Assembly (NCBI GenBank): GCA_051453625.1
Contig: JBOZIK010000001.1
Span: 251,455,394-251,519,393 of the forward strand
Length of the DNA: 64,000 nt
Direction of reading: 5' to 3'
Source: Welwitschia mirabilis
Lineage: Eukaryota; Gnetophyta; Gnetopsida; Welwitschiales
The position numbers and the translations under genes were made by a program. Position 1 is the first letter of the stretch. Every line of letters starts with the position of its first letter. Shown here one piece after another: positions 22,852 to 33,956 of the stretch. A model generated the notes under the pieces. The model did not search any database, had not been told where the DNA came from, and saw only the letters and a list, made by a program, of their open reading frames with translations.

Positions 22852-22903
22852 NNNNNNNNNNNNNNNNNNNNNNNNNNNNNNNNNNNNNNNNNNNNNNNNN
22901 NNN
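22852..22903. other. Assembly gap (52 N)
   Basis: Run of N exactly between two diverged copies of the RT/RNase H end. Confidence 0.9.
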
Positions 22904-23505
22904 TCTATAGAAATGTGATAGGAAGCTTATTATATGTAACAGCTAGTAGACCTGATATAATGTTTAGTATGGCTGTGTATGCTAGATATCAGATAAACCC
23001 CATGGAATCACCCCTCTAAGCTATCAAAAGAATTATAAAATACATAAAAGGTACTAATGATTATGTGCTCTGGTATCCCAAAAAAACATATTTCAAACTT
23101 GTAGGAGTTAGTAATACAAATTGGACTAGATGAAAGGAGGATAAAAAAAGAACAAGTGGAAATTGCTTTTTTCTTGGATCATGTTTAGTAGATTGGGTAA
23201 GTGAAAAAAACAAAATTCTATTTCTCTTTCCATAGTAGAAGCAGAATATATAGTAGTAATAAGTTGTTGTACCTATCTCCTGTAGATGAAAGAAATGCTC
23301 AAGAAATTTAAAATTAACTATGATCAGGTACCATTTTTTATGACAATATAAGTGTAATTAATATATTAAAAATTTTGTTTAGCATTCTCATAATTAAGAT
23401 CAAATTTTTTTAGAGATCAAATTGCAAAAGGAAATATTTCTATGAACATCATAAACATTGAGCAATAACTGGCTACTATCTTTACCAAACCCTGAGCTTT
23501 AATAA
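22904..23505 (+). pseudogene. copia-1 RT end and RNase H, second diverged copy
   Basis: Starts TCTATAGAAATGTGATAGGA, the same point as 22297 (TCTATAGAAGTATGATAAGA), and repeats the RNase H domain with many substitutions. It holds the middle segment missing from the first copy and reaches the natural pol end (WLLSLPNPEL, normally LADIFTKPL). The two copies differ far more than two alleles should, so this is either an old duplication or a join of two separate elements. Confidence 0.75.
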
Positions 23506-23946
23506 ATTTTTGAACCTTCAACACAAATTGGAGGTTCAGTGATCATCCTCTAATTAAAATCAATGCAGTCAACCAAATGTTTAATTTGATCAATCAGATC
23601 TAGAGAAGTTGGATAAACTAGGGTTTGATCTGGTTGCCCAGACTTATTCTAGGTGAATTATAATTCAAATCAGATTAACTAACTTGATGTTCCAATCAAC
23701 TGGACTTGGAGAAAAATGACTTGTACCTTGATGAGTCAGTCAAACCTTAATATAGTTGATCAAACCTGTAGGATTTTTAGCAGAATAAAAGTAGTGGATC
23801 TTTTTTCCTCAAAAACAACTTATTTCTCCCCTCTTATAAAAGTTCGTGGAATCCTAATTTCCTTATTTCCACTTATATTCTACTTTTCTCTTTCATTCTT
23901 TATTAGTTTCCTCCCTCCTTTTTATTTATTGTCTTCAGAAAGTGCC

Positions 23947-25010
23947 ATGTTACAAACTATGGCTAAAGGATCTTCTAGGACATTAAGGTAAAATAAATTA
24001 GCTAGTAGAGATCTAGCTTATATCTATCAAGAAATATCAAAGTAAGTCCTTAATAGGTTCACAAAGAAGTTTGAGAAGAAACCTATTTACCAAGAGTGAC
24101 ATGTTACCTCTGAAGAACTAAGAGAGATTCATGATGTGATAAGACTTCTAAATGAGCTAGATCTATTCTATTTTCTTGATGTATGTAGTTCATCATATCC
24201 TTTACTTACTCAAATGTTTTATTCCAATGCTACTATGATGTTATTTCCTCCACCCTTTTCATACTTGTATTGGAAAGGAGAATGAGGATTATCCCAAATC
24301 TAATATCTTCCCTTAAAAATCTCCCTAAAGGAGACTATCAGAAGTTTTAGCTCTTAGATGACTCCATGAAGGATAATGCTGAATTCACTAGGGAACTCTG
24401 TGGTAAGTTCATTTAGTGAAAAAGCATCCTTTTCACTTCTTATCTCATTCTTAAGTATCAATTTTTACATCTTGTGTTTACTTACAATGTTTTACCCCTT
24501 GCTAGTCATCGTGACGAAACCCCAAACTATAGAGCCTACCTTCTATATTTAGTAGAAACTCATCACTTCATTGTTGCTCTTGTCATTATTTTTAAAAATA
24601 TGATTTCTCAACTTGAATATCATATGACTAGGGCTCTTCCTTTCTTAGTTCTTATCTCTAATATTTGTAGGTCTTTTAGAGTATAGTTACATCCCAAGCT
24701 TGAAAACTTAACCCCCATGTTGTTAATAGGGTATGTCACTTTTTCCCATATGCATATCTTTTCTCGTTTAAATAAATCCTTAAAATACCATTCTCCTAAG
24801 AAGACTTCTCCTGATGAGACCCTTTCTTACCACAAAAGGCTAGATTCTCATATCCATCACATGAAAAAGGCTTTTATTGTGACTGGATATAAGGTGGCAA
24901 ATACTTTAGAGGAGGCTGGTAGTTCTCAGCACAATGAGGTAGAAGAAGAAGAAGAGAAGGAATATCTCGAATCTAAAGAAGAAACTGAAGAGAAGGAGAA
25001 TTTAGACTAA
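23947..25010 (+). pseudogene. Extra ORF downstream of copia pol, similar to the plant transposon protein domain
   Basis: From the ATG at 23947 the decayed frame reads MLQTMAKGSSRTLR, later FTKKFEKKPIYQE, LREIHDVIRLLNELDLFYFL, MFYSNATM and FSYLYWKGE. Further on are YRAYLLYLVETHHFIVALVI and LPFLVLISNICRSFRV. This order (RKF...REFYANA..., then a region with LLT.I....GV) resembles the domain Pfam calls Transposase_32 (putative plant transposon protein), which occurs beside plant retroelements; its function is not known. The C-terminus is strongly acidic (EVEEEEEKEYLESKEE) and stops at 25010. It sits between pol and a purine tract, where an env-like or accessory ORF would lie. Assignment is by eye. 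Confidence 0.5.
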
Positions 25011-25052
25011 TTTTTTGTCTCTCTGGTTATCTTCTTTAGCATTGATGTTAAC

Positions 25053-25065
25053 AAGGGAAGAAAAA
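25053..25065 (+). promoter_or_regulatory. Candidate polypurine tract
   Basis: AAGGGAAGAAAAA follows GATGTTAAC; intact plant copia elements often have GATGCCAA then AAGGGGGAGA here, priming plus-strand DNA synthesis. It is not directly next to the right LTR because of intervening sequence and the nested repeat. Confidence 0.4.
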
Positions 25066-26252
25066 TATAGTGTTTTTTCTTATTGTTGCTATTTCTTATT
25101 ATTGCTTTTATTATGGTTGTTGTATATTTGATGGTTTAAAAATTACTTTTACTCTATTTGTAATGATCAGTTGTAGTTACTTTATGAAATGCTACTTTTA
25201 GGCTTTTTACACTTAGTAGTTAGCTCTTTATTAAAAGCAATGAATGTTTCATTACTTGCAAAATGATCAACAGATGTCTTTTAGTTTGATTATAAGGTTA
25301 GTAATATATTTTAATAATAGTGTGTATACATATATGGCATATCTGTCATATCCCATATTTTATAAGCCTTGTTAAGTATATTAAGATTTCAGTCAAATAA
25401 TTAATTATCCTTATTTAAATTCCTTATCAAAATAAGATATCATTTTAAAATTAACCTTAGTTTTTAATCTTTATAATTTACTATAAAAATGATAAAATAT
25501 ATGTTAAAAGGTTTTATGAGAAAATCTATCCAAACATTTAAAATTGCATCCCATTATGTGAGGAATTCAAATCACATGATAAAACTAATAAATTAAAAGT
25601 TTCAAGAGGAAATAATAATATATTTTACATCTTATTTACTCATTTAAATTCTTGTTAAAATGTGATAGGTGTACTATAGTATGAATGAATATTTTCTTTC
25701 TTGTGTTATGAGATTAATAGATTTTATGCATTTTGGAGTAAATAAGCATTTAGACAAGCACATGCACTCTTACCTAAAACCAAAAATGGTAAATGAGTAG
25801 GTTTACTCTACCATGACTTTTATGTTCTTGAGATGTGTAAAGACCCTTGGTTCATAGCATACTCATTGATTTATTCATTGGAATTGAAGAATTTGTCTCA
25901 TTATGTAATATGAAAATTTTAAGACTTGTGCATTGATTCATTTGGTTCATGTCTTCGATGAATTAAACTTACTTATGAGCTTATGAAGGATTAAAAAGTG
26001 CTAGAATTTTAAAATGATGCATGTAATTAATTTTGATAATTAAAGAAAGAAGATTACTCATCCTAGTGAGGTACATGAATTATAATTATGATTCTTTTTG
26101 TACTCTAATGTCACTTATTACTCATCACAATTATCAATACTAAATCATGTGATCTTGAACTATATGCCTTTGTTTATCTATATATATAGGTATTTTCCTC
26201 TATTGGAAAAGGAGATATTTTTCTTTCATTTTATATAAGTGCATTTCCTTTT

Positions 26253-26256
<4 letters not shown>

Positions 26257-26310
<54 letters not shown>
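26257..26310 (+). repeat. (CT)n microsatellite
   Basis: Long CT dinucleotide run in the leader part of copy A, just before the N gap at 26319. It is absent at the matching place in copy B. Confidence 0.95.
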
Positions 26311-26318
<8 letters not shown>

Positions 26319-26418
26319 NNNNNNNNNNNNNNNNNNNNNNNNNNNNNNNNNNNNNNNNNNNNNNNNNNNNNNNNNNNNNNNNNNNNNNNNNNNNNNNNNN
26401 NNNNNNNNNNNNNNNNNN
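26319..26418. other. Assembly gap (100 N) inside microsatellite
   Basis: Gap between CT and CA runs; collapse of simple repeats is the likely cause. Confidence 0.9.
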
Positions 26419-26423
26419 ACATA

Positions 26424-26486
<63 letters not shown>

Positions 26487-26620
26487 TCTCTCTCACTCTC
26501 TTTCTCTTACACTCTCTCACTCTTACACACTCACTTTACCTCTCTCTCTTACTTTCTTTCCCTTTCTCACACACATACTCTCTTACTTTCTTTCTCTCTC
26601 TCACTCTCATTCTCTTGCTT
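26419..26620 (+). repeat. (CA)n and mixed CT/CA microsatellite
   Basis: A CA run at about 26429-26480 is followed by imperfect CTCT/CACA sequence to about 26620. ORFs here (Thr-His, Leu-Ser repeats) are artefacts of the simple repeat. Confidence 0.95.
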
Positions 26621-27823
26621 TGGAGCTTGGAGCTTGGAAGCTTAGAACCAAGGAACTATTGAGCTTGGATCTTTATCAATCTTTAACTATCAAGTCTTAC
26701 TAATCTTTCTAAGTAAAATCTTTACTTATATTATTCATATGATTTCTTTTTCTATTGGAATGATGTGATATTTCATTATAAAATTGTTTATAGCTTTTAT
26801 TCAATTATGTTATAAAATATTACTCCCTTCCATTAGCTCCCACCATGACATTATAGTGAGATAAATGTCTCTTATGCTTGGTGGTGGAGTATTACTAATT
26901 AATAATTATATCTAAGTGACCAAGGGCTTTACTATTAAAATAAAAAAAGAAAAAGAAATTTGAGTACCCATGGTTATTTTAGTATTATACTTTTTATCTA
27001 TTATGCATTAGGACCATCTTATTAAGGGCAAAGTCTGATCCTCAAAAATCTCTAGGCTAGTACTCTTTCATGGAAAATCACAAGGCTTATAGTAAATGGT
27101 TATTTTTGAATTGATGTGATTTTTATTTTTACAATGATTTTTCTTTATACAATTGATTTTTTTAATAAGTAATTTGTTATTATATCCATTATCTTAATGA
27201 TCTAAGTTATTGTTTAACTAGTTGTAGAAACTTTATCATGTTTTTGTTATAAAAAAATTTAAATTTTCAAAATAGAGGCATGGCTAAAAATGTTATATCT
27301 TATTAATTAGTAGATATAAATTAGTGAAAACATTTCTCTAAGTCTAGGATTATGTTATGAACATGAAAATGTAAAAACATTAATTTTTCTAATGGATAAT
27401 TATGTTTTAAAAAATATTTATTCAAATACATTTGAAAATAAATGTAGAAAATAATAAGCAAGTAATTTACTAATCTATTAATATATCTATGAACTTAATC
27501 ATCCTAAGTTGTCATAAATTAAATAAGATTTCCAAAACATCTTGAATCATTTAAAAACTCAAAGTATTTTGAAAGTTATGATCATTTTAGTGTAGTGCAA
27601 TAGGACGTAATTTTAAAATATTAGACATTATATTTTTAGAATTCCAAGATAGTTTAAATTAGATTTTAAGAATCATATTATATGTTTATTTTTTGAAAAA
27701 CTACCTTAAATTTTTTTGGCTTTATAATTAATTAATTATAAATTTTTGACTATGATGTCTTCTTGGAGCTTAAAAATGTTATAATTAATGTTTAAAATTA
27801 TAGAAAAATTATTACACAAAATT

Positions 27824-28179
27824 TTATAGGGAAATTTCATATATGAAATATATTTCTATTAATAAATTTAAGTTAAATTACCTATAAGTGGTATTTATTT
27901 GTAGAAGTACCTCTTTCACCCTTTTTATTTAGCTTACAAATGTGCATGCTTNNNNNNNNNNNNNNNNNNNNNNNNNNNNNNNNNNNNNNNNNNNNNNNNN
28001 NNNNNNNNNNNNNNNNNNNNNNNNNNNNNNNNNNNNNNNNNNNNNNNNNNNTTATAGGGAAATTTCATATATGAAATATATTTCTATTAATAAATTTAAG
28101 TTAAATTACCTATAAGTGATATTTATTTGTAGAAGTACCTCTTTCACCCTTTTTATTTAGCTTACAAATGTGCATGCTT
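27824..28179. other. 128-bp sequence repeated on both sides of a 100-N gap
   Basis: 27824-27951 and 28052-28179 are the same 128 bp with one difference, around the gap at 27952-28051. Copy B has this region once. This is most likely an overlap between two contigs left unmerged. Confidence 0.85.
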
Positions 28180-29065
28180 GTAAAAGTTTTTACCTTAGTA
28201 GTTTAAGTAACATAAGTAATTTGTACCTTGTCATTTATTTTTATTAACTTATAATATAGATATATGATATCTTGGATAAATACTTATATCTTAACAATGA
28301 TTCTTGAGTTATGTTTCTTTTATTTACCTTCTTTGCACCAATCCATGAAGATTGTCATACGAGCATGGAAGAATGTATCTAGGATTAACATACCTCCAGT
28401 ATGTTTTAGTTTCTTTAAAAATTAGTAAAATGTTATTTGATTCATTTTAAATATGTTTATTATTATTAAAAGAAAAATAAAAGAATATTTCCTTTATCTA
28501 AGTTTTATTAGTATAACCTTGAAAATAGAAATGTTTTTGTATGCTTGCTTTTTTTAGTGGATTTTCTATAAAATAAACTAAATGATGATTAGAATTATTA
28601 ACTATGTAAATAATTCATTAAATATTCATGTTAGTTAGAATTGTTTTCATGTATTTGTGTGGTGTACTCATCAAATAGGACTAAATCAAAATAATTCTAA
28701 TAAAGTCCATCCCCCTACTTGGATTTCATCACCAAGGAGAATTAAATTTTAGTTTTTTTTTAATAATACCCTTCTGAAGTGGATTTAATCATCACTCTCC
28801 TTCCTTGCCATCTATGAAGTTACTCTGACTTAATATCTTGAGGCCTTGGCGTCAATGAATCATGTTACATCATTTGAAGATGCTTTAAGAAAGCGAGGGT
28901 CATTCATAAGCATGCATCCATCTCACATACTACCTGTCACCTATATTGAGGGTATATCAAGATGAACTGAAAGCCTATGAAGTTAAGTTCCATCATGTTT
29001 ATATAGTTTAGAACCTAAATTAAAACCAACTCACATCTAGAGGGTGGTCGGATATTGAGTTGGAA

Positions 29066-29105
29066 NNNNNNNNNNNNNNNNNNNNNNNNNNNNNNNNNNN
29101 NNNNN
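29066..29105. other. Assembly gap (40 N)
   Basis: Run of N near the end of copy A; the matching part of copy B (about 49463-49510) is continuous. Confidence 0.9.
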
Positions 29106-29519
29106 GGTATTATCCTTAAAATTTATTCATATAGGTTGACAACAAGTTTACATCTACTCAACTATACATGAGATATCTTGTAATAAAAAACTAGGAAGAA
29201 ATGGAGGACACAAACTTATGACATCGCTATTATTTGTAAACCAAAATAACCTAGAAATTAATTATAGGTAAATATGTAATATTAATATGATTTTTCTTTC
29301 TTAAAATACAAAATTCTAATGAAGGAGTAAGTAGAATTTGGTCCTAGGCTCTGTTGTGTCTGTTAGTGAAAAATATTAAAGAAGAAAGAAAGAGGGAAAA
29401 AATAATAATAGTGCTTAATTAGGATAATACTAAAGAGGGTGTCATAATATTGATAGGTGAAGCTTTTACAAAGTCTTCTTCTATCAAATCAGTAATCTTG
29501 TATTTAATCAAATATAGAT

Positions 29520-30479
29520 TATTAAGTTATATTGCCAAATTGATGTCAAAGTAACATACTTGATATAGATTAGTATGACGAAAATATTTCAGGTTAATAA
29601 AGTTTTGTGAGTCAAATATCAAAATGATATTGCTGTTAGACCTTGTTTGTCTTGAGAAAACTATCAAGTTTTATGAGGAATTAATCAGACTTAATATGGA
29701 TTTGACTGAACCTAGATAAAGAGAACTATCACATTTTATGAGTAATTGATCAGATTAAATATGGGTTCAATTGGACATTAGATGGAGTCAATCAGACCAT
29801 GTGGCATAAGTCAATTGGGTTAATCAGAAGAAAGTGAAGTCAACTAACTTCAGTTACGGCAATCAACCGGGTCAATTAGATGTTTCAAGGAGTCAACCAA
29901 TTAGGGTGAAAATGGAACTTTCCAAATTTTTTTCTAGTTGTTACCCCTTTAATACCTAGCCATTGAAGTTTCATAATTACTATTGGTAATCATTGGTTAA
30001 AAATCAATCTACTATACTGTATGAGCTTATGAACTTCTTTTCAAGTAGTGTATTCAATCCTTTAGATTTGGTGAATCCAGTGCATTCAGGCATACTACAC
30101 TTACCAAAATTTTTTCTCTATAAAGATTTATAGTGAGCCTCAAAAGTCCACTTGTAAAGATTATAGTTGAACTNNNNNNNNNNNNNNNNNNNNNNNNNNN
30201 NNNNNNNNNNNNNNNNNNNNNNNNNNNNNNNNNNNNNNNNNNNNNNNNNNNNNNNNNNNNNNNNNNNNNNNNNNNNNNNNNNNNNNNNNNNNNNNNNNNN
30301 NNNNNNNNNNNNNNNNNNNNNNNNNNNNNNNNNNNNNNNNNNNNNNNNNNNNNNNNNNNNNNNNNNNNNNNNNNNNNNNNNNNNNNNNNNNNNNNNNNNN
30401 NNNNNNNNNNNNNNNNNNNNNNNNNNNNNNNNNNNNNNCCCCACCTCCCACCCATTTTCTAGGGTTTGTAGACCCTTCA
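29520..30479 (+). repeat. 3' LTR of copia-1
   Basis: Starts TATTAAGTTATATTGCCAAA (first dinucleotide TG mutated to TA) and ends GACCCTTCA, matching the left LTR at 16687-17699 block for block. A 265-N gap at 30174-30438 removes part of its end. It is followed by GTCCC. Confidence 0.75.
30174..30438. other. Assembly gap (265 N)
   Basis: Run of N within the 3' LTR of copia-1. The matching stretch of the 5' LTR is about 17420-17670. Confidence 0.9.
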
Positions 30480-30484
30480 GTCCC

Positions 30485-31990
30485 ATGGTATCCATGTTTC
30501 TAGAACCCATTAACTCAAACTTAGATATTATTTTATAGAACTAGCTTAGTAGTTGAGATTTCGCAACCAAGATGCATTTTACAAAGAAGGATCAAATACT
30601 TTAAGACGTAAAATTTACTTATCATGTTAACTCTATAAAGTCTTAATTTTAGATAATATCTTCAAGAAGTATTGAAACCCAATGTTTAAATTAATTATTA
30701 TTTTTTCATTTTTAGATTGAAATATGATAGATATATCTTATTTTAATTAATATAGAAATTCCCAATGTTAAAAACTTATTTTTTACATGTTAAAATAGAC
30801 TCATGGAAATAAAAGGTAAAAAATAAGTATTAATGTAAGTCTTAAGACACACCTACTAACAAATAGTTTTGCATAACTCTATAACTAGCATATTAGTGCT
30901 AAAACATAGAGACATGTGGACTTCTATTTGATATTAAGAAGAGGATCTATTAAAGTGGTAGGCAATTTCCATTTTATTATTTTATTGAATATTAGATTAC
31001 ATTTAATTTCTAAAATTAATTATTTGTTTTTGAAAGCTATTATCTTTATAAATGTGCATGCTTGATAATTTATAAAATTATGCCTTATAATATACATATC
31101 ATACACTTCTTTTATTCTCACATTTTTGGTGCTTGAGTCTAATTCACACAAGATTGAAAAGCCATGCCTTTAATTTAAAGTGTTTTGAAAATAGCTAATT
31201 TGAATAAGATTAAGGAGATTCCTTTCTAACAATCATAGGCTATTATTATTTTCTAACAATCTTAAATTAGTAAATAAAGATGTGATAAGTCATCACCATG
31301 ATAAGTATACAATTCCCATTGTCTAAGAGTTTAGTGGTTTAAAAGCTAGTCTTTTTTAATAAGATTCTAAATCTTGAATAAAAATAAAAAAAGTTAAATA
31401 TACAAAAAAATTATGCTTGTAACACCTAAATAGGAAAGAGAAGGCATAATTCATCTTTAAAGAAAATGGAATTATTGCTATCATAAGGCCTTTCTTATAA
31501 TCCTAACCACAAGTTGAATAATGGTTTACTAGTTTTGAACTTACATTGAACAATGCTCAACACAATTTCCAACAAAGAATTAAAGAAAGACTTATCACTA
31601 CATTGCATACATGTTGTCTTCCTCTAGACTAAGCCCTTTCTATGACTAAAGATTCAATGGTACTAAAAATACCATACAAAAATATAAACCTCAATGATCA
31701 ATTTTTTAAAATTAATTTCACATGTTTCAAGTGCTTAACTTCTATCAATTGTAAGCTCCACTAGCCAGCTTCTATTTTATCTTTTTTCCCCAAAGTGTAA
31801 CTTGTATTTACATACTTTACAAATATAAACCTAGTATAAAAATGGATAAGACTTAAATGTCATGTAGGTATTCTTATACTAATAACACATAGGATTATAT
31901 ATAAATATTTAAAAAAATTATTAATAATATCAATCTAAATAATGTTCTATTCTAAAATCATTTATTAGAAAAAATTATAAGTATAAAGAG
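30485..31990. other. AT-rich non-coding stretch
   Basis: No gene or domain recognised. The upstream end of the CACTA element next to it may be here, but I could not identify a CACTA terminal repeat with confidence. Confidence 0.5.
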
Positions 31991-32972
31991 GGATTAAATG
32001 CCTTTATTAATTATGCTCATGCAAATTAAAACTCCTTTGATATCCTATGTTGTTCATGTAAAAAATGCCAAACTGCAAGTGTTAAAATGTCATCTGAAAT
32101 TGTAAGGGAACATCTTATTCTTTATGGCATTGTTTCTTATGGTAAGATAAGAAAATTTGCATCAACATGTTTCTTTCAAGAAATTTGAAATAGATGTTAA
32201 ATACATGGTTGATATGATAAATAACACATTTAAAAATGAAGAAAATGCAAATGACATAGATGAAAAACCAATCACCCAATATCAACATGAGCAGAGCAAG
32301 AAGAAAGAACTTTTAGAATATAAATAACCAATATATGACAGATTTCCAAATGAGAATACAAATATTTTTCTGCTTTTTGGATTGTATAATATAAAAAATT
32401 AAAATACGGTTGATCAGATGCTAGTTTTTTAAAGATATTAGATTTTTTAAAAGGTATGCATTTAAATGACAATATGTTATCAAATAATATTTATTCTCTA
32501 AGAAGATGATAAATTCATTCAGAATGAACTATACAAGGAGACATTCATGTCCTAAATATTGTATCATGTATTAGAACAATCATGAAAAAAAATTCAAGCA
32601 TCCTACTTGTGGAGACTCATGATGGAAAATATAAGGATTACAAATACTACAAAAAGTGTTAAAATATTTTTTCTTGATCCCAAGACTAAAGAGGTTTTAT
32701 AGGTAATGCTTATTATACATGCTTTATGAACATGATCTGTAGTAGCTGGTGATAATATTATTATTATTGTTGCAGCATTACAAGGATTGCTAAAAATTAA
32801 AATGAAATTGCAATGCTACAAGTTAAGATGAAAAGATGGGATATCATATTGATTTATTTAGATGGAGAAACATTGATAATAGATGGTCTAATGTTGTTAT
32901 TGATTCAATAAATATAAGTTTGATTCTTGCAATAGATGTTTTAATCTATTTCCAAATATGAATTGAATATAT

Positions 32973-32973
32973 A

Positions 32974-33021
<48 letters not shown>
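32973..33021 (+). repeat. (GT)n microsatellite in the TNP2 remnant
   Basis: GT run of about 49 bases directly before the N gap, placed after the FNPFGNM-like block of TNP2. It appears to be an expansion within former coding sequence. Confidence 0.95.
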
Positions 33022-33956
33022 NNNNNNNNNNNNNNNNNNNNNNNNNNNNNNNNNNNNNNNNNNNNNNNNNNNNNNNNNNNNNNNNNNNNNNNNNNNNNNN
33101 NNNNNNNNNNNNNNNNNNNNNNNNNNNNNNNNNNNNNNNNNNNNNNNNNNNNNNNNNNNNNNNNNNNNNNNNNNNNNNNNNNNNNNNNNNNNNNNNNNNN
33201 NNNNNNNNNNNNNNNNNNNNNNNNNNNNNNNNNNNNNNNNNNNNNNNNNNNNNNNNNNNNNNNNNNNNNNNNNNNNNNNNNNNNNNNNNNNNNNNNNNNN
33301 NNNNNNNNNNNNNNNNNNNNNNNNNNNNNNNNNNNNNNNNNNNNNNNNNNNNNNNNNNNNNNNNNNNNNNNNNNNNNNNNNNNNNNNNNNNNNNNNNNNN
33401 NNNNNNNNNNNNNNNNNNNNNNNNNNNNNNNNNNNNNNNNNNNNNNNNNNNNNNNNNNNNNNNNNNNNNNNNNNNNNNNNNNNNNNNNNNNNNNNNNNNN
33501 NNNNNNNNNNNNNNNNNNNNNNNNNNNNNNNNNNNNNNNNNNNNNNNNNNNNNNNNNNNNNNNNNNNNNNNNNNNNNNNNNNNNNNNNNNNNNNNNNNNN
33601 NNNNNNNNNNNNNNNNNNNNNNNNNNNNNNNNNNNNNNNNNNNNNNNNNNNNNNNNNNNNNNNNNNNNNNNNNNNNNNNNNNNNNNNNNNNNNNNNNNNN
33701 NNNNNNNNNNNNNNNNNNNNNNNNNNNNNNNNNNNNNNNNNNNNNNNNNNNNNNNNNNNNNNNNNNNNNNNNNNNNNNNNNNNNNNNNNNNNNNNNNNNN
33801 NNNNNNNNNNNNNNNNNNNNNNNNNNNNNNNNNNNNNNNNNNNNNNNNNNNNNNNNNNNNNNNNNNNNNNNNNNNNNNNNNNNNNNNNNNNNNNNNNNNN
33901 NNNNNNNNNNNNNNNNNNNNNNNNNNNNNNNNNNNNNNNNNNNNNNNNNNNNNNNN
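33022..33956. other. Assembly gap (935 N)
   Basis: The TNP2 reading resumes after the gap only a few codons beyond where it stops before the (GT)n run, so little coding sequence is missing. The gap probably stands for more simple repeat or an inserted sequence. Confidence 0.85.

Larger units (their letters stand above)
25344..29444 (+). repeat. LTR-like 4.1-kb non-coding repeat, copy A
   Basis: Starts TGTCATATCCCATATTTTAT and aligns along its length with 45661-49845 (copy B). Shared landmarks are a TATA-like block near 26178, the GCTTGGAGCTTGGAAGCTTAGA block near 26625, the GTGGATTTAATCATCACTCT region near 28780 and the CCTAGG-TCTG end region near 29343. It ends near GTCA at 29444. No ORF is present. 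Single TG-started copies without internal genes suggest solo LTRs of a giant-LTR element or non-autonomous (LARD-like) units. Three N gaps interrupt it. Confidence 0.7.
16687..30479 (+). mobile_element. Composite Ty1/copia retrotransposon (copia-1) with both LTRs
   Basis: Two LTRs of the same family and orientation bound this interval: 16687-17699 and 29520-30479. GTCCT precedes the first (16682-16686) and GTCCC follows the second (30480-30484), a plausible 5-bp target duplication with one change. Inside, in copia order, are a primer site, gag, protease, integrase, RT and RNase H, then an additional ORF at 23947-25010. A 4.1-kb LTR-like repeat (25344-29444) sits between that ORF and the right LTR and is read as a later nested insertion. 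All coding parts carry stops, so the element cannot move on its own. Confidence 0.7.

Noticed and set aside
26239-26703. Long ORFs made of Leu-Ser, Thr-His or Cys-Val repeats
   Set aside because: They are translations of CT and CA microsatellites and of N runs, with no codon bias or homology.
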